Shown here: positions 7,973 through 15,727 of the stretch, one piece after another
How the letters are laid out: each line of letters starts with the position of its first letter
Numbering within the stretch: the first letter of the stretch is position 1
NCBI GenBank assembly: GCA_016874295.1
Contig: VGUH01000012.1
Span: forward strand, 1 to 64,000
Source of the DNA: Gammaproteobacteria bacterium
Lineage (GTDB): Bacteria > Pseudomonadota > Gammaproteobacteria > Steroidobacterales > Steroidobacteraceae
Reading direction: 5' to 3'
Length of the DNA stretch: 64,000 nt
Made by a program: the position numbers and the translations under genes
The notes under the pieces: generated by a model
The model's input: the letters and a program-made list of their open reading frames with translations, nothing else
What the model was told of the DNA's origin: nothing
The model's database searches: none

Positions 7973-9448
7973 ATGTCGCAAATCGACCGCCGCCGGTTCA
8001 TTGCCGGCTCCGCCTCGCTCGTCGCCGTGCTGGGAACCCTGCACGCACGCCGCGCAGCGGCAGCGACGCGTGAATCGCGATTCGTGCCGAGCCCCTATGG
8101 CCCGCTGCGCCCGGTCAAGGACCTCGAAACCGGTTTGCCGCTGATCTACCTGCCAGACGGCTTCGAGTATCGGACCTACTCCTGGACCGGCGACGCCATG
8201 TCGGACGGTTCGCCGACGCCGAGCGCCCACGACGGCATGGGCGTCGTCGCCTCGCGCAGGGTCGACGGGGAGACGGAGACCACGCTGATACGCAATCACG
8301 AGCGCGGGCTCGGGAGCCCGATTCTGGCGCCGGCGCGTTACGACACTGCCGGGGCCGACCCGGCCTTCGCGCCGGCCGGCGGCACGACGACGCTCACCTT
8401 CCGCGGCCGCCGTTGGGTGAGCGCGCGACCGTCGCTCGGCGGCACGATCTACAACTGCGCCGGCGGCACGACGCCCTGGGGCAGCTGGCTGTCCTGCGAA
8501 GAGACCGTCATCGATCTCACGCCGCGCGGCGGCCGCAAGCACGGCTACGTCTTTGAAGTGCCTGCCGATCCTGCGGCGACGACCGGCCGGCCGATCGTGG
8601 CGATGGGCCGCATGCTGCACGAAGCCGTGGCGATCGACCCGGCGACGAGCATCGCCTACCTGACGGAGGACGAGGCCTACAACTCCGGTTTCTATCGGTA
8701 TGTCCCGAAGGACGCGAGCGGGCGCGCGGGCAGCTACGAGGCCGGCGGCCGCCTGCAGGCCGCGCGCGTCGCGGGCCGGGCGCGCGCCGACCTGCGCGCA
8801 CCGGCGGTCGGCGACCTGCATCGCATCGAGTGGGTCGACATCGAGGCGCCCGACGCCGATCCCGGCAAGCCGCCGGCGGAGATCACGACCGAGGCCGGCC
8901 GCGCGAGCGGCCCGTTCCTGCAGGCCTGGGCCCAGGGCGGGCTGGTGCTGAGCCGCGGCGAGGGCATCTGTTACCACGGCGGGCGGCTTTACATGGTTGA
9001 CACCGAGGCGGGCCGCGACGCGACGGGCCTGCCTGGGCGCGGCGAGGGCGCGATCTGGGAATACGACCCGCAGGCGGAGACGCTGAAGGCGATCTTCGTC
9101 GCAGGCAGCCAGCGAGTCGGCGACAACATCGACAACATCACCGCGAGCCCGCGCGGGGGCCTGCTGCTGTGCGAGAACGGCGAGGCGATCGTGGACGAGT
9201 ACGGGCAGGGTACGCGCCTGATCGGCATCACGGGGGATGGCGACTCCTACGCGTTCGCCAAGAACAACGTCGACCTCACGCTCGAAGACATGGTTGCGAC
9301 GGACAAGCGGATCGAGCCTGACTGGTTCCGCGCGGTCGAGTGGACCGGAGCGTGCTTCGATCCGACGGGCGAGGTGCTGTTCGTCAACATCCAGGTTCCC
9401 GGCATCACGTTCGCGATCTGGGGGCCGTGGGAGTGCGGCAACCTCTGA
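7973..9448 (+). CDS. PhoX-like (DUF839) Tat-exported phosphatase
   Basis: A 491-residue protein with a Tat signal (DRRRFIAGSASLVAVLG) and signal cleavage probably after AAA near residue 31. The mature part has PhoX/DUF839 features: LPDGFEYRTYSW, AHDGMGVV, LIRNHE, WLSCEET, LTEDEAYNSGFYRY, GEGAIWEYDP, DNIDNITASPRGGLLLCENG and the C-terminal FVNIQVPGITFAIWGPW. PhoX enzymes are calcium/iron-dependent periplasmic alkaline phosphatases; many DUF839 relatives are unproven. It is probably induced on phosphate limitation, but I saw no convincing Pho box. A palindrome follows about 40 nt after its stop. Confidence 0.85.
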   Translation: MSQIDRRRFIAGSASLVAVLGTLHARRAAAATRESRFVPSPYGPLRPVKDLETGLPLIYLPDGFEYRTYSWTGDAMSDGSPTPSAHDGMGVVASRRVDGETETTLIRNHERGLGSPILAPARYDTAGADPAFAPAGGTTTLTFRGRRWVSARPSLGGTIYNCAGGTTPWGSWLSCEETVIDLTPRGGRKHGYVFEVPADPAATTGRPIVAMGRMLHEAVAIDPATSIAYLTEDEAYNSGFYRYVPKDASGRAGSYEAGGRLQAARVAGRARADLRAPAVGDLHRIEWVDIEAPDADPGKPPAEITTEAGRASGPFLQAWAQGGLVLSRGEGICYHGGRLYMVDTEAGRDATGLPGRGEGAIWEYDPQAETLKAIFVAGSQRVGDNIDNITASPRGGLLLCENGEAIVDEYGQGTRLIGITGDGDSYAFAKNNVDLTLEDMVATDKRIEPDWFRAVEWTGACFDPTGEVLFVNIQVPGITFAIWGPWECGNL

Positions 9449-9486
9449 TCGTTTACGGCGTTTACGGTGCCCGTTTACCCGTTTAC

Positions 9487-9559
9487 GGTGCCGGGTCGCA
9501 CTTATCGCACTTATTCGGGGAGTCTCCCCGAATAAGTACGATAAGTGCGACCCGGCACC
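9487..9559. repeat. RAYT-associated palindrome, copy 3
   Basis: GGTGCCGGGTCGCACTTAT at 9487 mirrors the complement ending at 9559. The inner stem differs from copies 1 and 2: TTATTCGGGGAG faces CTCCCCGAATAA around one base. The left flank 9451-9486 holds four GTTTAC(GG) repeats that look like partial, stuttered copies of the palindrome edge. The right arm has the same A variant as copy 2. Confidence 0.9.
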
Positions 9560-9784
9560 CGATTACGGCAGCGCCTGCGGCGCGAGTCTTGGACCAGCGT
9601 GGCGTCGGCGGCCGCCGTCGGCGCGGCGGCGATCGCTGTCGTATGGAGCCACGGGCCGGCGGTCGCGGGCAAGGTCGCGGAACTTCTCGCGATGCTCGCG
9701 GAGCCGAACCTGCTGAGCGGCGTCGCCATCGCCGTCCTGGCGGCGAGTTTCTGGCCGGTCCTGCAGAGGTACCTGCCGCGCTAG
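9545..9784 (+). CDS. Putative small membrane protein whose start lies in a palindrome
   Basis: A reading frame opens at GTG 9545 inside palindrome copy 3 and ends with TAG at 9782. The first ~17 residues are arginine-rich (MRPGTRLRQRLRRES) and partly repeat-encoded. The rest has two hydrophobic segments (VASAAAVGAAAIAVVW and LLSGVAIAVLAASFWPVL) and a C-terminal QRYLPR. A GTG at 9599 is an alternative start. No family is recognised; it may be a chance ORF or a gene whose 5' end was replaced by the repeat. Confidence 0.35.
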   Translation: MRPGTRLRQRLRRESWTSVASAAAVGAAAIAVVWSHGPAVAGKVAELLAMLAEPNLLSGVAIAVLAASFWPVLQRYLPR

Positions 9785-9793
9785 AATCGCGGC

Positions 9794-9862
9794 ATGAAGA
9801 ATCCCGCGTTCGCGCAGCCGGACCCGTGCCACGTGCTCAGGTTCGCACACCAGGACCGCTGA
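9794..9862 (+). CDS. Putative 22-residue leader-like ORF
   Basis: ATG 9794 opens a 22-codon frame, MKNPAFAQPDPCHVLRFAHQ plus two residues, ending TGA at 9860-9862, four bases before the GTG of the esterase gene. No strong ribosome binding site is seen. It may be a translationally coupled leader, a remnant or chance. Confidence 0.2.
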   Translation: MKNPAFAQPDPCHVLRFAHQDR

Positions 9863-9866
9863 TCCC

Positions 9867-10544
9867 GTGACCTATCGCATCCAGGAATTTGCGGACGCCG
9901 TGATCCTGGCGCCCGCGGCGCCGGTCTCGGCGAGCGTGATCTGGCTGCACGGTCTCGGCGCCGATGGCCACGACTTCGTGCCGATCGTGCCGGAGCTGAA
10001 GCTGCCGCCGTCACCGGGCGTGCGCTTCGTGTTCCCGCACGCGGCGATCCGCCCGGTGACGCTCAACATGGGCATGCGCATGCGCGCCTGGTACGACATC
10101 AAGACGCTGACCGCAGAAGGCCGCACGGACGAGGCAGGGCTGCGCGAGTCGATCGCGCGGGTCGGCGCGCTCATCGCCGCCGAGCGCACGTTCGGCATCG
10201 CCTCCGAGCGCATCGTGATCGCGGGCTTCTCGCAGGGCGGCGCGACCGCGCTGCACGCCGCGCTGCGCCATCCCGAACCGCTCGCCGGCGTGCTCGCGTT
10301 GTCCTGCTACCTGCCGCTGCAGGCGGCGCTCGCCGCCGAGCTGGCGGACGCGAACCAGGCGATGCCGATCCTGATGTGCCACGGGCAGCAGGATCCCGTG
10401 CTGCCGATCGCGCTCGGGCGCGCGGCACGGGACTGGCTGCGCGCGGCGGGCTACCGCGTGGAGTGGAAGGAGTACCCGATGCAGCACCAGGTGTGCCTGC
10501 CGGAGATCCAGGACATCGCCGCCTGGCTCCGCACGCGGTTTTGA
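9867..10544 (+). CDS. Carboxylesterase / lysophospholipase-like alpha/beta hydrolase
   Basis: A 225-residue protein of the phospholipase/carboxylesterase family (Abhydrolase_2; Pseudomonas EstB, E. coli YpfH and eukaryotic acyl-protein thioesterases). The catalytic triad is visible: Ser122 in GFSQGG, Asp176 in GQQDPVLP and His207 in YPMQHQVC. The oxyanion motif WLHGLGADGHDF is at 26-37. There is no signal peptide, so it is cytosolic. It hydrolyses short acyl esters. It starts with GTG 9867. The last base of its stop codon is the first base of the left 31-bp terminal repeat of the transposase element. Confidence 0.9.
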   Translation: MTYRIQEFADAVILAPAAPVSASVIWLHGLGADGHDFVPIVPELKLPPSPGVRFVFPHAAIRPVTLNMGMRMRAWYDIKTLTAEGRTDEAGLRESIARVGALIAAERTFGIASERIVIAGFSQGGATALHAALRHPEPLAGVLALSCYLPLQAALAAELADANQAMPILMCHGQQDPVLPIALGRAARDWLRAAGYRVEWKEYPMQHQVCLPEIQDIAAWLRTRF

Positions 10545-10574
10545 CGGTGCCGGGTCGCACTTATCGCACTTATT
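10544..10574 (+). repeat. Left terminal repeat of the RAYT element
   Basis: ACGGTGCCGGGTCGCAC followed by TTATCGCACTTATT. The tnpA stop codon (complement at 10570-10572) lies inside it. It contains the short inverted repeat GTGC/GCAC around CGGGTC. Confidence 0.9.
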
Positions 10575-11457
10575 TGCCCCTCCTGTCGGCGCAGCGATGC
10601 AGATGGCCTCGAATCGCGCTCTCAGTTCGGCTGCATTGACGGGCGATTGAACTGACGGTCGCGACCCCGCGCGCCAGCGCTTCCCGGTACAGCCAGGCGC
10701 GCGCGTCCGAGAGCGCACGCGACCGACTGACCGAAACGATTTGATCGGCAGGCACTTCGAACTTCCTCGCGCACTCGACCAGCAGGTGGGCGAAGCTGCC
10801 GGACTTGCGATCACCGGAAGTGGACAGCCCAAGCCGGGCCAGGAAGCCATCGTTCCCCAGCACTTGCGGATGATCGGGGTGCGGCACCAGCGAGCCTTCC
10901 CCCCACCTGGTTCCGTCCACCTCACCCATCCATGCCGCGTACCGCGTTCGCGCCTGGCGGACGTCCTCCGAAAAGAGGCGCAATGCGACGCTCGTGCACA
11001 CCCAGCTCGTATTTCGGTCGCCGAGATAGTCGTTGTGGCTGGACCAGGGGTAGTCGCGGGCATCCCTGACAAGTCCTGCACGCACCGGATTCAGGTGAAT
11101 GTACTTGACCAGGGTCAGGAGGTAGCTGTCGGCATCGACCAGTACCGCATGGTGGCGGCGTTCGAACAGGTGACCGGTCGTGGCAAGGCTTTGCTGGAAG
11201 CGTCGCGCGTAGCGACTCGCGACACGGAGTATCAATTTGCCGAGCGGAACTTCCGATACCTGTACGAGTGCATGGATGTGATTGGTCATCCAGCAGTAAG
11301 CATGGATGCGTGCGCCAAGCTCGCGCGCCGCGTCGGCAACGATCGCCTCGAGGAGGGCCCGGTCCGCCTCGTCACGGAAGATGGCCTGGCGGTGGTTGCC
11401 ACGCAGGGTCACGTGGTGAAACCCGTTCGGGACATGGAGTCGGAGTCGACGAGCCAC
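10570..11457 (-). CDS. REP-associated tyrosine transposase (RAYT, TnpA_REP)
   Basis: A 295-residue single-strand DNA transposase of the IS200/IS605-like Y1 HUH family, RAYT branch. The opening MARRLRLHVPNGFHHVTLRG and the HUH pair H60-I-H62 in CWMTNHIHAL are typical. The nucleophile is Tyr119 in VKYIHLNPVRAGLV, the signature RAYT motif. The C-terminal ~110 residues (SRSRALSDARAWLYREAL, TVSSIARQCSRTESAI) resemble the helix-turn-helix of DnaA domain IV seen in some RAYTs. GTG 11457 is preceded by AGGGAAG. The gene looks intact. RAYTs are thought to cut and move REP sequences and are often kept as single-copy genes. Confidence 0.93.
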   Translation of the reverse strand: MARRLRLHVPNGFHHVTLRGNHRQAIFRDEADRALLEAIVADAARELGARIHAYCWMTNHIHALVQVSEVPLGKLILRVASRYARRFQQSLATTGHLFERRHHAVLVDADSYLLTLVKYIHLNPVRAGLVRDARDYPWSSHNDYLGDRNTSWVCTSVALRLFSEDVRQARTRYAAWMGEVDGTRWGEGSLVPHPDHPQVLGNDGFLARLGLSTSGDRKSGSFAHLLVECARKFEVPADQIVSVSRSRALSDARAWLYREALARGVATVSSIARQCSRTESAIRGHLHRCADRRGK

Positions 11458-11578
11458 GGACTTCCCTGACGCGCGGTCAATTGCCCCGACAGCCTATGTG
11501 GGTCGGCGAGCCCTGCGCCATGCTCAATCGGGGCCGAGATGTGTGAAAATGCACGAGGCCGACCCAGCCGCCTGTCGC

Positions 11579-11609
11579 AATAAGTGCGATAAGTGCGACC
11601 CGGCACCGT
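11579..11609 (-). repeat. Right terminal repeat of the RAYT element
   Basis: AATAAGTGCGATAAGTGCG followed by ACCCGGCACCGT: the exact reverse complement of 10544-10574. It ends one base before the AGGAGG that serves lemA. Confidence 0.9.
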
Positions 11610-11620
11610 TAGGAGGCAAC

Positions 11621-12205
11621 ATGGGCTGGATACTTCTGCTGATCATCGTGCTGCTCGCGCTGTTCGCGATCGGCATCTACAACGGCCTCGTCACGGCGCG
11701 GAACGCCTACAAGAACGCGTTCGCGCAGATCGACGTGCAGCTCACGCGCCGGCACGACCTGATCCCGAACCTGGTCGAGACCGCGAAGGGCTATCTCGCG
11801 CACGAGCGCCAGACGCTCGAGGCGGTGATCACCGCACGCAATGCGGCGGTGAGCGGCCTGAAGGCCGCCGCCGCGAATCCCGGCGACCCGGCTGCGGTGC
11901 TGCAACTGGCCGGCGCCGAGAACGCGCTCACCGGCGCGCTCGGGCGCCTGTTCGCGCTCGCGGAGGCTTACCCGGACCTGAAGGCGAACACCACCATGAT
12001 GCAGCTCTCCGAGGAGCTGACCACCACCGAAAACAAGGTCGCGTTCGCGCGCCAGGCGTACAACGACTCGGTGATGGGCTACAACAACAGGCGCGAGATG
12101 TTTCCTTCGAGCATCGTCGCCAACATGTTCGCGTTCCAGCCCGCGCAGCTGCTCGAGATCGAGTCCGCGGCGAAGCGCGAAGTGCCGCAGGTGAAGTTCA
12201 CCTGA
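11621..12205 (+). CDS. LemA family protein
   Basis: A 194-residue protein with one N-terminal membrane anchor (WILLLIIVLLALFAIGIY) and a long helical LemA domain. Family motifs are YNGLVTARNAYKNAFAQIDVQL, RRHDLIPNLVETAKGY, ELTTTENKVAFARQAYND and the C-terminal FPSSIVANMFAFQ. The domain is exposed outside the membrane and its role is not settled. The ATG has a strong AGGAGG ribosome binding site just beyond the transposon end. It is followed 29 nt later by the M48 protease gene, a frequent pairing that suggests joint action in envelope quality control. Confidence 0.93.
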   Translation: MGWILLLIIVLLALFAIGIYNGLVTARNAYKNAFAQIDVQLTRRHDLIPNLVETAKGYLAHERQTLEAVITARNAAVSGLKAAAANPGDPAAVLQLAGAENALTGALGRLFALAEAYPDLKANTTMMQLSEELTTTENKVAFARQAYNDSVMGYNNRREMFPSSIVANMFAFQPAQLLEIESAAKREVPQVKFT

Positions 12206-12234
12206 CGCGCGGGCCCGGCACGGGGTCCTGAGCG

Positions 12235-14181
12235 ATGGATTTCTTCGCGCGGCAGGCCGCAACCCGGCGGCAGTCGCGCTGGATGGTGTTCCTGTTCGTC
12301 CTCGCGGTGCTCGCGATCGTGATCGTGATCGACTTGGTCGTCGTCGTGACGGTCGCGATCCTCTCGGTGCAGGACGACGGCGGCCTACTCGCCACGCCGG
12401 ACATGTCCATCTGGCGCTACCCGACGATCATCCTGTTCAGCAGCCTGGTCGTGCTCGGCACGATCGGCATCTCGAGCGTCGCGCGCACGGTCACGCTCGC
12501 CGCGGGCGGCAGCAAGGTCGCCGAGCAGCTCGGTGGCACGCGCGTCGGCGCCGACACCGCCGACCCGCTGAAGCGCAGGCTGCGCAACGTAGTCGAGGAG
12601 ATCGCGATCGCCTCGGGCGTGCCGGTGCCGCAGGTGTACGTGCTGGAGCGCGAGGCGGGGATCAACGCGTTCGCCGCCGGCTACAGTCCGGCGAACGCGG
12701 CGATCGCGGTCACGCGCGGCGCGCTCGTCAACCTGAACCGCGACGAGTTGCAAGGTGTCGTCGCGCACGAGTTCAGCCACGTGCTGAACGGCGACATGCG
12801 CCTCAGCACCCGCCTGATCGGCCTGCTGTTCGGACTCACCGTGATCGCCATGATCGCGCGCACGATCCTGCGTTTCGTGCCGCGCAGCGGCGGTGACAGC
12901 GGCCGGAAAGGCGGTCCCGCGATCGCGGTGATCATCGTCGCGGCGCTCATCGTGCTCGCGCTCGGGTGGATCGGCCTGTTTTTCGGCCGCCTGATCCAGG
13001 CCGCGGTCTCGCGCAACCGCGAGTCGCTCGCCGACGCCTCGGCCGTGCAGTTCACGCGCGACCCGACCGGCCTCAGGAACGCGCTGGTCAAGATCGGCGC
13101 GCTGGGCGCCGGCTCGCGCTTCTCGGACGCGGACGCGGAGGAGGTCGCGCACATGCTGTTCGCGCCCGGGATCCAGCGCCTGTTCGCGACCCATCCGCCG
13201 CTCGAGCAGCGCATCCGCGAGATCGATCCGGGCTTCCAGCCGTCGGAGTTCGAGACGGTCCGGCGCCGCCTGGCCGAGGCGCGCGGCGCGGAACAGGAGG
13301 AGGCGGCAGCACGCACGGCGGCCGGCGCGGCGCGCGCGGGCGGGCTGCTGCAGGGCGCCGTGGTGCTCGCGCCGGCGGCGGTTGCCGGTCTCGTCGCCAA
13401 CCCCGGCACCGAACACGTGCTGCAGGCGCACGAGGTACTGGCGTCGCTGCCGGAGTCCTTCCGGCGCGCAGCGCGGCAGCCCGAACAGGCGGCAGCGCTG
13501 TTCCTCGCGCTCGGCATCGACGTCGTCCCGGAGGCGCGCGAGCGGCAGCTTGCATTCATCCGCGAGCAGTACGGTGCGGAGTTCCACGGCGCGGTGCTGG
13601 CAATGCTCGGCGAAGTGGACGCGCTCACGTCCGTGCAGCGCATGCCGGCGCTCCTGCAGGTGTTCGCGGCGCTGAACCAGCTCGGGCGCGCCGAGCGCGT
13701 CGAATTGCTCAAGTGCCTCAACGGCCTGCTGGTGCGGGAGAGCCGCCCATCGGTATTCGGCTACGCGCTGCGCAAGCTCGCTCAGGTCCAGTTGCAGGAC
13801 AACCTCGACCCGCGCCGCAGGGCCGTCGGGCACCTCGGCGTCCACGGCGCGCGCGAGGAGCTGCAGGTGCTGCTCTCGATTCTCGCGGCCCAGGGCAACG
13901 AGGACGAGGTGGCCGCGCGGGCCGCCTACGACGCGGGCATCGAGCGGCTGCTGCCGGGCATCCGCCCGCCGCTGCTGCGCGTGCCGCATTGGCCGCCGAA
14001 GCTCGACCAGGCGCTCACGCGCCTCGACCGCCTGCAGCCGGCCGCGAAGGAACACCTGGTCCAGGCGCTGGTCACGGCCATCTCGCACGACGGGCGCATG
14101 ACCGTGCCGGAGTCCGAGCTCCTGCGCGCGATCTGCGCGGTCCTGCATTGCCCGCTGCCGCCGCTCTACGCCGCCGCCTGA
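12235..14181 (+). CDS. M48 family membrane zinc metalloprotease with extended C terminus
   Basis: A 648-residue HtpX-like protease. It has two N-terminal membrane spans (about 16-43 and 63-85), the zinc site HEFSH at 178-182 with NGDMRLS after it, and two more spans (about 195-215 and 228-255). The third zinc ligand is probably in ESLADASAVQFTRDP. The C-terminal ~290 residues go beyond the usual HtpX length. They end in AISHDGRMTVPESELLRAICAVL, which resembles a TerB-like helical domain. It is probably co-transcribed with lemA. The expected role is degradation of damaged membrane proteins; the C-terminal part may sense or regulate. Confidence 0.88.
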   Translation: MDFFARQAATRRQSRWMVFLFVLAVLAIVIVIDLVVVVTVAILSVQDDGGLLATPDMSIWRYPTIILFSSLVVLGTIGISSVARTVTLAAGGSKVAEQLGGTRVGADTADPLKRRLRNVVEEIAIASGVPVPQVYVLEREAGINAFAAGYSPANAAIAVTRGALVNLNRDELQGVVAHEFSHVLNGDMRLSTRLIGLLFGLTVIAMIARTILRFVPRSGGDSGRKGGPAIAVIIVAALIVLALGWIGLFFGRLIQAAVSRNRESLADASAVQFTRDPTGLRNALVKIGALGAGSRFSDADAEEVAHMLFAPGIQRLFATHPPLEQRIREIDPGFQPSEFETVRRRLAEARGAEQEEAAARTAAGAARAGGLLQGAVVLAPAAVAGLVANPGTEHVLQAHEVLASLPESFRRAARQPEQAAALFLALGIDVVPEARERQLAFIREQYGAEFHGAVLAMLGEVDALTSVQRMPALLQVFAALNQLGRAERVELLKCLNGLLVRESRPSVFGYALRKLAQVQLQDNLDPRRRAVGHLGVHGAREELQVLLSILAAQGNEDEVAARAAYDAGIERLLPGIRPPLLRVPHWPPKLDQALTRLDRLQPAAKEHLVQALVTAISHDGRMTVPESELLRAICAVLHCPLPPLYAAA

Positions 14182-14182
14182 C

Positions 14183-14201
14183 GAAGGGGCGCGTCCCCTT
14201 C
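14183..14201. repeat. Second REP-like repeat family, short copy C
   Basis: GAAGGGGCGCGTCCCCTTC is nearly self-complementary. It shares the AAGGGG-CGCG-CCCCTT core of copies A (4534) and B (7910) and again begins right after a stop codon. Confidence 0.5.
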
Positions 14202-14231
14202 AATGGCAGGCGCGCGGCTATACTCCCGCCC

Positions 14232-14843
14232 GTGCGCAGGCTCAACGAGTTCGTCTACCGGCTGCGCTGGGGAGCGTTCGAGGACCGGCGGCGCCGCGGT
14301 CTCATCCGTCTGCACGAGCTCCTCGCCGGCACGCCGTTCGCTGAAAGGTACTGGATGATCATGGGCCTGCTGCTCGGCTGCATGCGCGACGGCCGGCCGA
14401 TCCCCTGGGACCGCGACTCGGACTTCGGCTTCCTGAGCCGCGACCTGCCGCAGTTCCTCGATGCGATGCGCATGCTGCGCGGGAACGGCTACAACCTGCG
14501 CCCGCCGCAGGTCAACAACGACGGCCGCACGACGATGTGGACGCTGAAGTTCGAGGCGGTCAAGTACGACTTCTTCCTTTTCGAGGAGAACGGCGCGAAC
14601 ATCCGCTGGTACTACCACCAGCGCAAGCCGCCGCTCGAGCTGATCAACGAGCTGCCCGCGCACGGGCTCGCCGGATTCGAGCTGTACGGCAAGCGCTGGC
14701 AGGTGCCCGAAAACGCGGAGGATGTCCTGACGCGCATCTACGGCGACTGGCGCAGGCCCAACCCCGAGTACCTCTACTGGCGCGACTGCCGCGCGATCGT
14801 GGAGCGTTACCCCTGGACCGGGGAACGCAGGCCCCCTGAATGA
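14232..14843 (+). CDS. LicD/fukutin-like nucleotidyltransferase-fold protein
   Basis: A 203-residue protein with MGLLLGCMRDGRPIPWDRDSDFGF, which matches the LicD/fukutin signature (G-x-x-L-G-x-x-R-x-x-x-x-I-P-W-D-x-D-x-D). This is the metal-binding core of enzymes that move phosphocholine or other phosphodiester groups onto glycans. The remaining sequence is rich in Trp and Tyr. GTG 14232 is the start. It overlaps the next gene by 4 nt (ATGA), so the pair is coupled. Together with the glycosyltransferase it suggests modification of a surface polysaccharide. It lacks a membrane span. Confidence 0.7.
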   Translation: MRRLNEFVYRLRWGAFEDRRRRGLIRLHELLAGTPFAERYWMIMGLLLGCMRDGRPIPWDRDSDFGFLSRDLPQFLDAMRMLRGNGYNLRPPQVNNDGRTTMWTLKFEAVKYDFFLFEENGANIRWYYHQRKPPLELINELPAHGLAGFELYGKRWQVPENAEDVLTRIYGDWRRPNPEYLYWRDCRAIVERYPWTGERRPPE

Positions 14844-15727
14844 GCCTGCGCGACGACTTCGAGCAGACGCTGCTGCGCGTCGCGACCACCGGGATCATCC
14901 CGTCGCGCTGGTTCCTGGTGCCGCCCGAGCCAGCCTCGCTCGCCGCGCGCTCCGGCACGCTCGACATCGAGATCGTGAGCCACTGCTGGCAGTACGCGCA
15001 CCTGCTCTGCTACCAGCTCTCCTCGCTCGTGAACTTCCCCCCGACCCGCGCGCGCGTGCGCATGACGGTCTTCTACGCGCGCGAGGACGAGCGCACCCGC
15101 GCGATGCTCGAGTATTTCAGCGGCGTCGCCGCGCCCGGCGTCAGCTGGAACTGGCAGGCGCTGCCGCCGACCGAGCTGTTCCGCCGCTCGATCGGCCGCA
15201 ACCGGATCGCGCGCGCGACCCGGGCGGACTGGGTCTGGTTCTCCGACTGCGACATCGTGTTCCACCAGGGCTGCATCGACGGTCTCGCGGAGCAGCTGCA
15301 GGGCCGGCAGGACCTGATGACCTATCCGAAGCAGGAGCGCATCACGCCCATGCTGGCGGAGGACGACCCGGTGCTGGCCGGCGAGCGCAATCGGCCGCGG
15401 GTCGCGGACATCGACATCAGCCAGTTCGAGCTCGCGATCAACCCGCCGAAGGCGAAGGGCGCCTACCAGGTGGTACACGGCGACGTCGCGCGCCAGTGCG
15501 GCTACTGCGAGCAGATCCCGCTCTACCAGCGTCCCGCGCCGCGCTGGGCCAAGACCTACGAGGACGCGGCGTACCGCTGGCTGCTCGGCACCGACGGCGC
15601 GGGTCTCGACGTGCCGGGGGTGCACCGCATCCGGCACATCCACAAGGGGCGCTACGGCGACAACACGACCGCCACGGCGCAAGTGCGCAGCAACATCCGC
15701 AGGGCGAAGGAGCGCATCGGCACATGA
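14840..15727 (+). CDS. GT-A type glycosyltransferase-like protein
   Basis: A 295-residue protein resembling family-2 type glycosyltransferases: IEIVSHCWQYAHLL at the start of the Rossmann-like core, then WVWFSDCDIVFHQGCI with a D-C-D (DXD) metal/nucleotide-sugar site. The C-terminal RIRHIHKGRYGDNTT probably carries a metal-ligand His. There is no membrane segment. It is coupled to the LicD-like gene upstream and overlaps the cupin downstream by 4 nt, so the three form an operon. The sugar donor and acceptor are unknown. Confidence 0.75.
   Translation: MSLRDDFEQTLLRVATTGIIPSRWFLVPPEPASLAARSGTLDIEIVSHCWQYAHLLCYQLSSLVNFPPTRARVRMTVFYAREDERTRAMLEYFSGVAAPGVSWNWQALPPTELFRRSIGRNRIARATRADWVWFSDCDIVFHQGCIDGLAEQLQGRQDLMTYPKQERITPMLAEDDPVLAGERNRPRVADIDISQFELAINPPKAKGAYQVVHGDVARQCGYCEQIPLYQRPAPRWAKTYEDAAYRWLLGTDGAGLDVPGVHRIRHIHKGRYGDNTTATAQVRSNIRRAKERIGT

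Larger units (their letters stand above)
10544..11609 (-). mobile_element. RAYT element: Y1 transposase gene bounded by perfect 31-bp inverted repeats
   Basis: The outer 31 bp at 10544-10574 and 11579-11609 are exact reverse complements. They equal the outer arms of the palindromes at 1300, 2808 and 9487. The interior holds one gene, tnpA (10570-11457, minus), plus 121 bp upstream of it. The unit lies exactly between the esterase stop codon and the lemA ribosome binding site (AGGAGG at 11611). RAYTs and REP sequences are an established pair; here the short palindromes look like versions of this unit with the gene removed. Confidence 0.85.
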
